Below are positions 38,354 to 45,793 of a DNA stretch of 64,000 bases, piece by piece. The first letter of the stretch is position 1. Each line of letters begins with the position of its first letter. The position numbers and the translations under genes are program-made. Origin of the DNA: Sulfurimonas sp. (GTDB lineage Bacteria > Campylobacterota > Campylobacteria > Campylobacterales > Sulfurimonadaceae); assembly GCA_021648465.1 (NCBI GenBank), contig JAKISR010000001.1, positions 1-64,000 on the forward strand. Direction: 5' to 3'. The notes under the pieces were generated by a model. That model made no database searches. It saw nothing but the letters and a program-made list of their open reading frames with translations, and was not told the DNA's origin.

Positions 38354-38455
38354 TTATTTTTTCTTAGATTTCAGTACGAAGTAAAATATTCCAGCTATTA
38401 CTACAAATATAATAATTCTAAAGGTAAGTGTAGTTAAATCTGTTTCATCATTCAT
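38354..38455 (-). CDS. Possible small membrane protein (33 aa)
   Basis: A minus-strand frame from ATG at 38455 to TAA at 38354 encodes MNDETDLTTLTFRIIIFVVI then AGIFYFVLKSKKK: an acidic start, one membrane helix (about 13-28) and a basic tail. The charge pattern is what a small inner-membrane protein should have. No ribosome site is clear, so the call is tentative. Convergent with the M23 gene. Confidence 0.4.
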   Translation of the reverse strand: MNDETDLTTLTFRIIIFVVIAGIFYFVLKSKKK

Positions 38456-38742
38456 GAGTTTTATACTTTTTTTATTTTATAAAGAGTAGATGGGGTGGAA
38501 GGAGTAACACTATATGTATTTAGGTTTTTGTATAAGTTGATGTAAAATTATACCCTTTGACTCATCAATCCTTTTCACTCGTATTCTACCATTTTAAATA
38601 TTAGTTATCGCAAAACTTATATAAATAATATTAAAGTATTGAAAAAAGGCTATTTGATGGCAATCAGTGCAATCAGTAGAAAGTTAGTTAGTCAAACTGG
38701 GTGAAATTGCACTTAATAATAGAATTAATGAAGAATAAATTA
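38456..38742. other. Non-coding stretch with a short frameshifted frame
   Basis: Between the 33-aa frame and the cytochrome gene no full gene is visible. From 38657 a short frame with an AAGG ribosome site reads MAISAISRKLVSQTG and stops at 38704; a +1 shift would continue as EIALNNRINEE to 38738. This may be a gene remnant. Confidence 0.35.
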
Positions 38743-39450
38743 CTATTTTTCATGACAAGAAATACAAAGCGCACTATTTGTATTGTGACTTCTTAAATAT
38801 GTATTGTATGGTGTTCCGTGAGGGTCATGACAACTTGTGCATTGAACTTTACCACCTCTTAAGAGGTCACTGATAGTTAAAGCACCAAAAATATCTACTA
38901 TAGCTGTATCGATTGGCTTTAAACCTGCTCTTCCAGGCATATATACTATAGAGGATGGGTGGTCATCAGTCAGATCTCCATTGAGACCTATAGCTTTATA
39001 AGCTACACCAGGCATAGTTGCTGGACCTGCTGGGTTTGTGCCAATGTATACTCCATTTGGAGTAGAGACGCCATTACCTGCAAATCCTGAACCTGGAGCA
39101 TTTATAACACTATTCATCGCACTAACACCATCATGACAACTAAGACACGCCATGCTTGATCCAGTTGGGGTAGGATCAGAAGAAGTTCCTGCAACTGTAA
39201 CCCCGGCTACACCAGGACTACTAGCACCATACATCGTAAATGATGTGCTTATTGATAGTTTATTCCAAAGAGGAGTAGGCTGAAAACTACCATTTGAGCC
39301 ATGAGGAGTGTGACAATAAACACATACCTCTCCATTGTCCGTTGTAGTAGATGTAGAACTAGTAATATCTCCATGTGGACCACCAACAGCAAACAGCCCC
39401 GTAGAGAGCATAAAAAGTATACTAATATTTTTAATAAATAATTTTGTCAT
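38743..39450 (-). CDS. Periplasmic tetrahaem cytochrome c (doubled CXXCH type)
   Basis: 235 residues with a signal peptide (about 1-21). Four haem motifs: CVYCH 43-47, CLSCH 102-106, CTSCH 204-208 and CISCH 229-233, with extra His in TPHGS and DPHGT as likely axial ligands. It belongs to the cytochrome c3-like/doubled CXXCH group. It begins GGPHGDIT after the signal peptide, similar to GAHDGIT in the second tetrahaem protein of this window. It ends three residues after the last haem. The partner reductase is unknown. Confidence 0.85.
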   Translation of the reverse strand: MTKLFIKNISILFMLSTGLFAVGGPHGDITSSTSTTTDNGEVCVYCHTPHGSNGSFQPTPLWNKLSISTSFTMYGASSPGVAGVTVAGTSSDPTPTGSSMACLSCHDGVSAMNSVINAPGSGFAGNGVSTPNGVYIGTNPAGPATMPGVAYKAIGLNGDLTDDHPSSIVYMPGRAGLKPIDTAIVDIFGALTISDLLRGGKVQCTSCHDPHGTPYNTYLRSHNTNSALCISCHEK

Positions 39451-39753
39451 ATGCTATCCTTGGTCTATTTTTATAGCTAATAGCTACATGTATTTATAAA
39501 TATTATCATATTTAAAAATACAATATAAGAATTAGTAATTAATATAGTATAGCTTTTATACACTTTAAAAACAAGTAAAAATTACTAAATGATATAATTT
39601 TTTATTATATGGTAATTTTGTAACTACTTTTGTTAAGTACAATTTAGAATACCAAATATCATTGAAGGTTCAAATTTTTTTATGTGATTGAAAAGAATGA
39701 AGCTTTACAAACTTTATATTATAGGTAGTTATAAATTTAATTAAATTGATAGG
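39451..39753. other. Intergenic region upstream of the tetrahaem cytochrome
   Basis: A very AT-rich 303 nt gap between the cytochrome start and the 3' end of tRNA-Gln. I see no frame, repeat or recognisable site beyond short A/T palindromes, so it probably holds only the cytochrome promoter and the end of the tRNA transcript. Confidence 0.4.
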
Positions 39754-39828
39754 TGGATGGGGATATAGGATTCGAACCTATGAATGCTAGCACCAAAAGC
39801 TAGTGCCTTACCACTTGGCGAATCCCCA
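39754..39828 (-). tRNA. tRNA-Gln (anticodon TTG)
   Basis: The minus-strand sequence folds as a cloverleaf: acceptor TGGGGAT with ATCCCCA, anticodon stem CTAGC/GCTAG around loop TTTTGGT (anticodon TTG), T-arm ATAGG-TTCGAAT-CCTAT. The 3' CCA is encoded, preceded by a T at the discriminator position. It lies 18 nt downstream of tRNA-fMet and is probably in the same transcript. Confidence 0.93.
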
Positions 39829-39846
39829 TCACTTATAAGTAAAAAT

Positions 39847-39923
<77 letters not shown>

Positions 39924-39958
39924 GTGTTTCTAACGTATCTCTATGTTAGTGAGGCGGA

Positions 39959-39987
39959 ATTATATATCAATTGTTTTTGTTTGTCAA
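39959..39987 (-). promoter_or_regulatory. Perfect sigma-70 promoter for tRNA-fMet/tRNA-Gln
   Basis: On the minus strand TTGACA (39987-39982) is separated by exactly 17 nt from TATAAT (39964-39959). Such a complete -35/-10 pair is unusual in this group, where -35 boxes are often absent, and fits a strong stable-RNA promoter. Confidence 0.85.
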
Positions 39988-40081
39988 GGATTTTTTTATT
40001 AAATATATAAATTTTTTTTTGAACTAAAATTAATCAACTTTTTTATATAATTCGCATAACTAAAATAAAGAAGAGTTTATT

Positions 40082-41107
40082 ATGCCAATACAAAGAGTAC
40101 TTGAAGCTATTGATGAGATTAAAAGAGGAAATATGGTCATTATGATTGATGATGAAGATAGAGAAAATGAGGGTGATTTAGTTTATGCATCTGCTTTTTC
40201 TTCGCCTGCGCATGTCAATTTTATGGCTACACATGCAAGAGGTTTAATTTGTGTTGCTATTAGTAAGTCTATCGCTATAAGATTAGATTTAAACCCTATG
40301 GTTAGCTCAAATACTTCCTCTTATGAAACAGCGTTTACTGTATCTGTTGATGCTAAAGATGCTTTAACTGGCATATCTGCTAAAGAAAGAGATGATACCA
40401 TTAAAATTTTAGCAAATCCAATTAGTAATTCTGATGACTTGGTAAAACCAGGTCATATCTTTCCTCTTATAGCTAAAGATGGTGGTACACTTGTTAGAAC
40501 TGGTCATACCGAAGGCTCAGTTGACTTATGTCGTTTAGCAGGTCTTAGTGAATCATCAGTTATTTGTGAAATTATAAAAGAAAATGGTGAAATGGCAAGG
40601 CGTGATGATTTAGATATTTTTGGAGAGATTCATAATTTAAAAACAGTTTTCATCTCTGATATAGTTGAGTATCGTTTAGCAAACGAGAGATTAGTACATG
40701 AAACTCATCAAGAAGAGATAGAATTTTTTGGAACTAAAGTAAAAAAATATACTTTTAGTGATCATGATAAAGTGGAACACACTGCTATAGTATTTCACAA
40801 TGCTACTTCTATGGCAAATGTAAGGGTGCATAATGTTGTGCCAGATATAGATTTGCTTTTAAACCAAAAAAAATATAATAATCTTATCAATTCTATAGAG
40901 TATTTAAAACAAAATAGTGGTATTTTAGTATTTATAAATAAAACAAACCACCAAGATAATGCGCACATGAAAGAGATAGGAACAGGTGCTCAGATATTAA
41001 AATCTTTAGGAGTATCTAAAATGAATCTTTTAACATCTATGAAACAAGCTGAATTTGTTGGACTTGTTGGATTTGGATTAGAGATAAATGAGGTTATAAT
41101 TATATAA
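40082..41107 (+). CDS. ribB: 3,4-dihydroxy-2-butanone 4-phosphate synthase (RibB) with decayed RibA domain
   Basis: Riboflavin pathway enzyme acting on ribulose-5-phosphate. The N-terminal RibB domain is intact: IDDEDRENEGDL (residues 22-33), THARGLICVAI and RTGHTEGSVDLCRLAGL. The C-terminal half (about 205-341) has the GTP cyclohydrolase II fold but lacks the three zinc cysteines (VRVHNVVPDIDLLL in place of the usual HSECLTGD region) and the RQEGRG motif. Only LKSLGVSKMNLLT remains recognisable. It is therefore probably monofunctional, as reported for Helicobacter-type RibBA; a separate ribA must exist. The next gene, apbE, uses flavin nucleotide. Confidence 0.9.
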   Translation: MPIQRVLEAIDEIKRGNMVIMIDDEDRENEGDLVYASAFSSPAHVNFMATHARGLICVAISKSIAIRLDLNPMVSSNTSSYETAFTVSVDAKDALTGISAKERDDTIKILANPISNSDDLVKPGHIFPLIAKDGGTLVRTGHTEGSVDLCRLAGLSESSVICEIIKENGEMARRDDLDIFGEIHNLKTVFISDIVEYRLANERLVHETHQEEIEFFGTKVKKYTFSDHDKVEHTAIVFHNATSMANVRVHNVVPDIDLLLNQKKYNNLINSIEYLKQNSGILVFINKTNHQDNAHMKEIGTGAQILKSLGVSKMNLLTSMKQAEFVGLVGFGLEINEVIII

Positions 41108-41111
41108 ACTT

Positions 41112-42092
41112 ATGTTTAAAATTTTTCTTTTTCTTTTATCTTTAAATCTTTGTATGAATGCTAAAACGCTTTCGCGTACACAAGTGATAATGTCAACATT
41201 TATAACTATATCTGCACATGAAAAAGACAAACGCTATATAGAGGATGGTTTTAAAATTATTAGAAATGTAGAGATGTCTCTCTCTTCATATAATCCAAAA
41301 GCTAAAATTTTTTTATTAAACAAAAACTTACAAGTAGAGTTAGATGAATATACTTATGAAGCTCTAAAACTAGCTCAAAAGTATTATAAACAAAGTGATG
41401 GTTACTTTGATGTAACAATTGGTTCTATTACAAAAGATTTATATAAATTTGGTGAAAATGAGCAAGTAGTGACAAAAAAAGAGTTACAAAGTGCTAAAGT
41501 GGATTTTTTAGCTTTAAGTTTTGATAAAAAAAAAGCATATATAAAAAATGGTATCAAAATTGACTTGGGTGGAATGGGTAAAGGATTTGCTGTTGATAGG
41601 GTAGTGGAGTATTTTTTAGAAAGAGATGTTAAAGATGCTACAATAGCTGCAAGCGGAGATATTCGATGCCTTATGGTGTGTAGCATAGATATACAAAACC
41701 CATTCAATGATAACGCATTGATATCGTTTGAGAGTTCAAAAGAAAATTTAGGCATAACAACTAGTGGAAACTATAACAGATATATCAAGTCAGTTAAAAA
41801 TAATCATTTAATAAATCCTAAATTAAAAAAATCTCAAGATAATTTTATCTTTATTACTCTTATAGGGGATATCTCCAGTTCCGATTTAGATGCTTATGCA
41901 ACAGCAGTGAGCGTTATGCCCAAAGACAAAGCATATGAGTTTTTAGAGCGTATAGGTGTTGCTTATATAGTTTTACAAAGCGATAAAGAGTTGGTTATAA
42001 GTAAAAATATATCTAAATTTACAAATAATTTAATCATAAGTGATGCTGTAAAAAAGCAACCAAGATATATATACTATAAAAAGCAAAAATAG
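41112..42092 (+). CDS. apbE: FAD:protein FMN transferase ApbE
   Basis: Transfers FMN from FAD covalently to a Thr of target proteins in the periplasm. 326 residues with a signal peptide (about 1-17). Conserved segments: VIMSTFITIS, LSSYNPKAKIFLLN, DVTIGSITKDLYKFG, DLGGMGKGFAVDR, AASGDIRC, GITTSGNYNRY, and SDLDAYATAVSVM (Mg ligands). It follows ribB by 4 nt and its 3' end overlaps a minus-strand membrane protein by 63 nt. A protein with an FMN attachment motif lies 0.8 kb away, a likely target. Confidence 0.92.
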   Translation: MFKIFLFLLSLNLCMNAKTLSRTQVIMSTFITISAHEKDKRYIEDGFKIIRNVEMSLSSYNPKAKIFLLNKNLQVELDEYTYEALKLAQKYYKQSDGYFDVTIGSITKDLYKFGENEQVVTKKELQSAKVDFLALSFDKKKAYIKNGIKIDLGGMGKGFAVDRVVEYFLERDVKDATIAASGDIRCLMVCSIDIQNPFNDNALISFESSKENLGITTSGNYNRYIKSVKNNHLINPKLKKSQDNFIFITLIGDISSSDLDAYATAVSVMPKDKAYEFLERIGVAYIVLQSDKELVISKNISKFTNNLIISDAVKKQPRYIYYKKQK

Positions 42093-42476
42093 AAAAAAAG
42101 ATAACAGTTTCACATAGGCAAAAAATTCAAATCCATTAACAATTAAAATAGGTGTAAATATTTCAAGTATAGCAGTTATAAAAGTTACATATATTAGAAT
42201 TAAAGTGGCTTTTTTCTCTCTATGATTAGTAAATACTATGAAGTGAAGAAGAACCATAGAGATAAGCCCAAAAACAAATATATGAGGTAATATAATTTTT
42301 AGTATTCCTAAAGTGCTTTGTGCAGGGATAAATTTCTCTTCATTACCGATGTAATACTCTAAAACAGAAGTAAAACTGAAACCAATTTTATGTTCAAAAA
42401 GTATTATGGCACTACTAATTAATAAAAGTGTAAAAACAAGATAGTAAAGTATAGAGAGCTTATACGATTTTTGCAT
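42030..42476 (-). CDS. Four-helix membrane protein with GNEE motif (copy A)
   Basis: 148 residues, four membrane helices (about 10-27, 58-80, 88-110 and 120-142). After helix 1 stands GNEE at 44-47, and a His (H65) opens helix 2 at PHIFVFG; a second His follows at about 78. It shares this layout with the upstream neighbour, so the two are paralogues. Family not recognised. It overlaps the neighbour by 17 nt and the end of apbE by 63 nt. A role as membrane partner of the FMN-binding protein, possibly haem- or metal-ligating, is inferred from context only. Confidence 0.7.
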   Translation of the reverse strand: MQKSYKLSILYYLVFTLLLISSAIILFEHKIGFSFTSVLEYYIGNEEKFIPAQSTLGILKIILPHIFVFGLISMVLLHFIVFTNHREKKATLILIYVTFITAILEIFTPILIVNGFEFFAYVKLLSFFLFLLFIVYISWLLFYSITYD

Positions 42477-42933
42477 TTAATCTCCAAAATGAGTAAAAAA
42501 TCATATAAATAGCCACAATATGCCATGTAAAAAATGTAATTATATATAAAGCCACAAAAGATGCTGATAAGTAAAAAGCTAAAGGTAAAAAAACTAAAGA
42601 AAGCAAAGCATTTATCATAAGTAAGTTAGTTAAAATATTTCTACTTCTATTTGCAACTCTTATAAAAATAGCATTTAGAGTTAGTAGTATCATCATAATA
42701 AAGAAAATTTGAGTGTGCCAAAACTCTAAAAAAGCAGCTTCATTCATCGGGTCTAAGTACTCTTCTTCGTTTCCAAAAAGTGTTATAGCTACACTATCTA
42801 TAGATATGCCAAAGTAGGAATTCATCACTAAAATATCTGAGATTAAATAAAGAAGTATAAAAACTAAAAAACCCTTTAATATAAGGCTCATTGCTTTATC
42901 GTTTTGGATATTATTTATAAGTGTAAATTTCAC
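42460..42933 (-). CDS. Four-helix membrane protein with GNEE motif (copy B)
   Basis: 157 residues, four membrane helices. GNEE lies at 54-57 (TLFGNEEEYLDP) and H73 opens helix 2 (FWHTQIFFIMMI), the same spacing plan as copy A; helix 4 carries another His (FFTWHIVAIYMI). Overlaps the FMN-binding gene by one base and copy A by 17 nt. Paired small membrane subunits with regularly placed His could hold a haem b or quinone site. This is a guess. Confidence 0.7.
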   Translation of the reverse strand: MKFTLINNIQNDKAMSLILKGFLVFILLYLISDILVMNSYFGISIDSVAITLFGNEEEYLDPMNEAAFLEFWHTQIFFIMMILLTLNAIFIRVANRSRNILTNLLMINALLSLVFLPLAFYLSASFVALYIITFFTWHIVAIYMIFYSFWRLNAKIV

Positions 42934-43457
42934 TATTTATCTTTTAAAATTTCTTTATAAATTGCAAAAGCTATTCTTGATCCATCAACTATACTTCTAG
43001 CACTCATTGTGGCTCCTGTAATTGTTGGTATATCCCTTGAAACCTTTAACATTTTATCGGTAGGTATTTTGTTAAACTGTTTCATCCAAGTTTTTGAAGG
43101 AATATACTCAGCTGGTTCATTAAAAGCAATAATTTCTATGCTCTTTAAGATAGAGTCAATTGATATAGCATAAAGGATAACAGCACTTTTAGAGCGAACT
43201 TTTCTTTTTACCAAAACTCCATATCCCAAAGTTTTATTATTTTTTGTAGCCTTAAAAATTCTAAAAATTCTAGTTTTTATTTTAGCTTTTGCATCTTTTT
43301 GAATTATTTGTATTTGAGCTTTTTTTAACAGCATATTTTTTTTACTAACTTCAATATCGTTTCCAAAATTTTGTTTCATAACATCTATTGGAGAGATAAG
43401 CATTTTTGCATTAAGTGAGAGTGCTGTTAGAAAGATAAATAGGATAAATTGTTTCAT
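42933..43457 (-). CDS. Secreted FMN-binding domain protein (ApbE target)
   Basis: 174 residues with a signal peptide (MKQFILFIFLTALSLNAKM). The C-terminal FMN_bind domain carries the flavinylation motif TGATMS at residues 147-152, where T150 would receive FMN from ApbE, as in NqrC, RnfG and NosR-type proteins. The region ILYAISIDSILKSIEIIAFNEPAEY is also typical of FMN_bind. The two GNEE membrane proteins follow directly, and apbE lies opposite. Likely a periplasmic flavin electron carrier. It has its own consensus promoter. Confidence 0.88.
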   Translation of the reverse strand: MKQFILFIFLTALSLNAKMLISPIDVMKQNFGNDIEVSKKNMLLKKAQIQIIQKDAKAKIKTRIFRIFKATKNNKTLGYGVLVKRKVRSKSAVILYAISIDSILKSIEIIAFNEPAEYIPSKTWMKQFNKIPTDKMLKVSRDIPTITGATMSARSIVDGSRIAFAIYKEILKDK

Positions 43458-43482
43458 ATTTTAATTCTTTAATTTTTTGTTG

Positions 43483-43511
43483 ATTGTATATAATAATCTT
43501 TTTTTTGTCAA
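43483..43511 (-). promoter_or_regulatory. Sigma-70 promoter of the FMN-binding protein operon
   Basis: Minus-strand TTGACA (43511-43506), a 17 nt spacer and TACAAT (43488-43483), 26 nt before the FMN-binding gene. A near-consensus promoter, so the three-gene set can be made independently of the porin. Confidence 0.7.
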
Positions 43512-43531
43512 TCTTATTTACTAAAATTGCA

Positions 43532-43561
43532 GGGTTTTACAACAGGAAAGAAGCAAAACCC
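43532..43561 (-). terminator. Possible terminator between porin and FMN-binding gene
   Basis: GGGTTTT and AAAACCC form a 7-bp stem around a 16 nt loop, 29 nt after the porin stop. Only a weak T-stretch (AATTTT) follows on the minus strand, so termination may be partial. Confidence 0.4.
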
Positions 43562-43589
43562 ATGCTTAAAATAGTAAAAATATTTTTTT

Positions 43590-44861
43590 TTAAAAAATAA
43601 AGCCCATAGAAAGACTAAAAATATTTGTTTCATCTTCATAAGAAGCTTCAGAATTATCTTTATGCATAGCATAATCAGCTTTTAGTACAACTTGTTCATG
43701 AGGAAAATAATTGATACCAAAAGTTATAGAATCTGTAGAACCCACACCAGTACCACCTGTTATTTTATCTTGAGCAGAAACACTCTCATACTGAACAAAA
43801 ATAGGCATTTTATTTTGAGATTTTGTTAATGATGATATATTGTAACCAAGATTTATAAAACCACCTGTTGCTTTTTCTGGTTCACCTATAACAGTTTTAG
43901 AGCGATCAGTTTGAGTATAAACACCATAAGCTCTAAAAGCATTTAAATTATAATCAAAGTGAATGTCAGCCATTGTTAAACTTGAATCTATATATGCTGA
44001 AGCACCTACAAATAAGCCATTAATACCAGTATAGTCAATTCTTGTTAAAACAGCTAATCCTAATCTTTCTGTACTTTCATTAGCTCTAAAAGAACCAAGA
44101 CGGCTCTTTCTTATCCAGTTATCACCTTGTCCAAGCCCTCTGCTTAGTTGTAAAGCAGAAAATGCACCAACATGGTATGATAAATCGTCTGTAATTTGAC
44201 CATATGCCAATATGCCATTTGGATGCCAAGTGGATGGAATTAATTTTTTAGCCGTATTTGGTCTTTGAACAGTTGTAAAGAGTGTTGGTTCATGTTTTTC
44301 ATTTATTAGTCCTATAGGCATTAACATATTACCAACTCTTAAATTAAAATTTTCATTAATAAGAAAATCAAGATACATAAATTCAATAATTACATAACCA
44401 TCACCACTAGCACCTTCTTGTATACCACCATGTTCAAACTCTAACTCAACATTTAAAATAATATCATCAGTAAATTTATAACCAATAAATGGAATAAATC
44501 TGTATACATCTATGTTGTCTGCATTTCTAGTACCCTCTTTTGACTTGTGATAATAATCTATTTTTCCATAGCCACCAATACTTAATGGGGATTTAGAGTA
44601 GTATATTTTAGATGCAGCTGCACCCATACCACTATGAGATTTTGTGATATCAACCTTAGTGTAGTTAAAACCTGTTTGTAAATCACTAGTTTCATCAATT
44701 AAAAATTGAGTTTGCTCTTCTTGGTTTTGAACTTGTTTTTGAAGTAAGTCTATTTGCTTTTTTAGTTCTGCTATATCAGAAGCCACATCTGCATTTGCAT
44801 AAGTAGCAAGTGTTAAAACTGTTGCAATACTTAAAGTAAATTTATTTTTTAAGATTCCCAT
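43590..44861 (-). CDS. Outer-membrane porin with N-terminal coiled coil
   Basis: 423 residues with a signal peptide (cleavage near ATYANA, residue 24). Residues 25-60 form a coiled coil (DIAELKKQIDLLQKQVQNQE), a peptidoglycan-spanning feature of some porins. The rest is alternating amphipathic strand sequence (for example LSIGGYGKIDYYHK, INVEL-like strands, NLRVGNMLMPIG) ending in aromatic F (SLSMGFIF), typical of a beta-barrel. It resembles the phosphate-selective/carbohydrate porin fold. A Fur box lies 100 nt upstream, which suggests control by iron. Confidence 0.85.
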   Translation of the reverse strand: MGILKNKFTLSIATVLTLATYANADVASDIAELKKQIDLLQKQVQNQEEQTQFLIDETSDLQTGFNYTKVDITKSHSGMGAAASKIYYSKSPLSIGGYGKIDYYHKSKEGTRNADNIDVYRFIPFIGYKFTDDIILNVELEFEHGGIQEGASGDGYVIIEFMYLDFLINENFNLRVGNMLMPIGLINEKHEPTLFTTVQRPNTAKKLIPSTWHPNGILAYGQITDDLSYHVGAFSALQLSRGLGQGDNWIRKSRLGSFRANESTERLGLAVLTRIDYTGINGLFVGASAYIDSSLTMADIHFDYNLNAFRAYGVYTQTDRSKTVIGEPEKATGGFINLGYNISSLTKSQNKMPIFVQYESVSAQDKITGGTGVGSTDSITFGINYFPHEQVVLKADYAMHKDNSEASYEDETNIFSLSMGFIF

Positions 44862-44960
44862 TTTTTCCCTTTTATAAATAACTAAATGATTATGATATCT
44901 GATATCAATATCGCTTGGTAAAAGAATTGTAATCTTTATTTCCTTAAATGATTATTAAAA

Positions 44961-44975
44961 TGATAATTATTATCA
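44961..44975. promoter_or_regulatory. Fur box 1 (exact 7-1-7 inverted repeat)
   Basis: TGATAATTATTATCA equals the consensus TGATAAT-N-ATTATCA for Fur/PerR-family metalloregulators with no mismatch. It lies 100 nt before the porin start and 84 nt before the DUF695 gene, just upstream of a TACAAT element (44926-44931, minus strand) that may serve the porin. Confidence 0.8.
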
Positions 44976-44989
44976 TCAATATATTAAAT

Positions 44990-45004
44990 TGATAATAATT
45001 AATA
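44990..45004. promoter_or_regulatory. Fur box 2 (one degenerate half)
   Basis: TGATAATAATTAATA keeps one perfect half-site and most of the second. It is 14 nt from box 1 and overlaps the -35 position of a TATAAT at 45026-45031 that probably drives the plus-strand DUF695/spermidine operon. Confidence 0.6.
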
Positions 45005-45025
45005 TGTGAGATTAAATATATTAGT

Positions 45026-45031
45026 TATAAT
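45026..45031 (+). promoter_or_regulatory. -10 element upstream of the DUF695/RraB-like gene
   Basis: TATAAT 27 nt before the ATG at 45059. Its -35 position falls on Fur box 2, so iron-dependent repression of this operon is possible. Confidence 0.5.
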
Positions 45032-45058
45032 AAATTAAAAAATAATGATGAAGAGATA

Positions 45059-45793
45059 ATGAGAGAAAAATTTAATAGAATTGAAGATGCTCAAGAAGTA
45101 AATATAGAAGTTTACCTTGATGCTAAAGAGTATAAAGAATTAAACCCTTGGATATTTAGTGTTTTTATAAAATATGACACATATAGTGAGTCTGATGGTG
45201 GCTTAGATAATTTTTTTGAAACAAAAGAATCTCTTATAATCACATTAGAGTATGAAACAAAAGCAAAATATGTTGGAAATAGATTAGTTGGAGACTGGAG
45301 TGAGATATATTTCTATGCTCCTAATTCAAAAAACTTAGATGTTATTACGGCAAAGATATTAAAACCAACAGCTTATATATATGAAAGTAATGTTGCAAAA
45401 GATAAAGATTGGGAGTTTTTTGAACATAATATTTTTCCAACTGATTTAGAGTTATCTTTAATGCAAAGTATAAAGATAATTGAGCTTTTGGAAGAGGAGG
45501 GTGATAATATCTTAATCCCAAGAGAAGTAGAACATTATGCTTCTTTTGAAACATTAAGTCAAAAAGACAGATTTATAGATAAAGTAACTCATGCAGGTTT
45601 TAAATTTAAAGATGATATTAGTATCGAAGAGTTTGATAATGGAGTGGCACTAATAAAAGAGCATAATGTAACTATAGATGAATTACATAAGATCATCTCT
45701 AAACTTATGTTGTTAATTAAAGAAGAGTGTGGTGAGTATGAACTTTGGAGTACAATAATTCAAGATTCTAATATAACAGAAAATAAATTATGA
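45059..45793 (+). CDS. DUF695 / RraB-like domain protein
   Basis: 244 cytosolic residues in two parts. The first (about 1-135) has DUF695 character (NPWIFSVFIKYDTYSESDGG, WSEIYFYAPNSKNLDVI). The second (about 145-240) resembles RraB, the RNase E activity regulator, with EVEHYASFETLSQKDRFID and the terminal YELWSTIIQD. Campylobacterota generally use RNase Y/J rather than RNase E, so an RNase E inhibitor role is doubtful. It overlaps the carboxynorspermidine synthase gene by 4 nt. Confidence 0.7.
   Translation: MREKFNRIEDAQEVNIEVYLDAKEYKELNPWIFSVFIKYDTYSESDGGLDNFFETKESLIITLEYETKAKYVGNRLVGDWSEIYFYAPNSKNLDVITAKILKPTAYIYESNVAKDKDWEFFEHNIFPTDLELSLMQSIKIIELLEEEGDNILIPREVEHYASFETLSQKDRFIDKVTHAGFKFKDDISIEEFDNGVALIKEHNVTIDELHKIISKLMLLIKEECGEYELWSTIIQDSNITENKL

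Noticed and set aside
39924..40081. Possible FMN riboswitch ahead of ribB
   Set aside because: The gap is filled by the tRNA promoter and about 90 nt of AT-rich sequence; none of the conserved RFN stem elements is seen.
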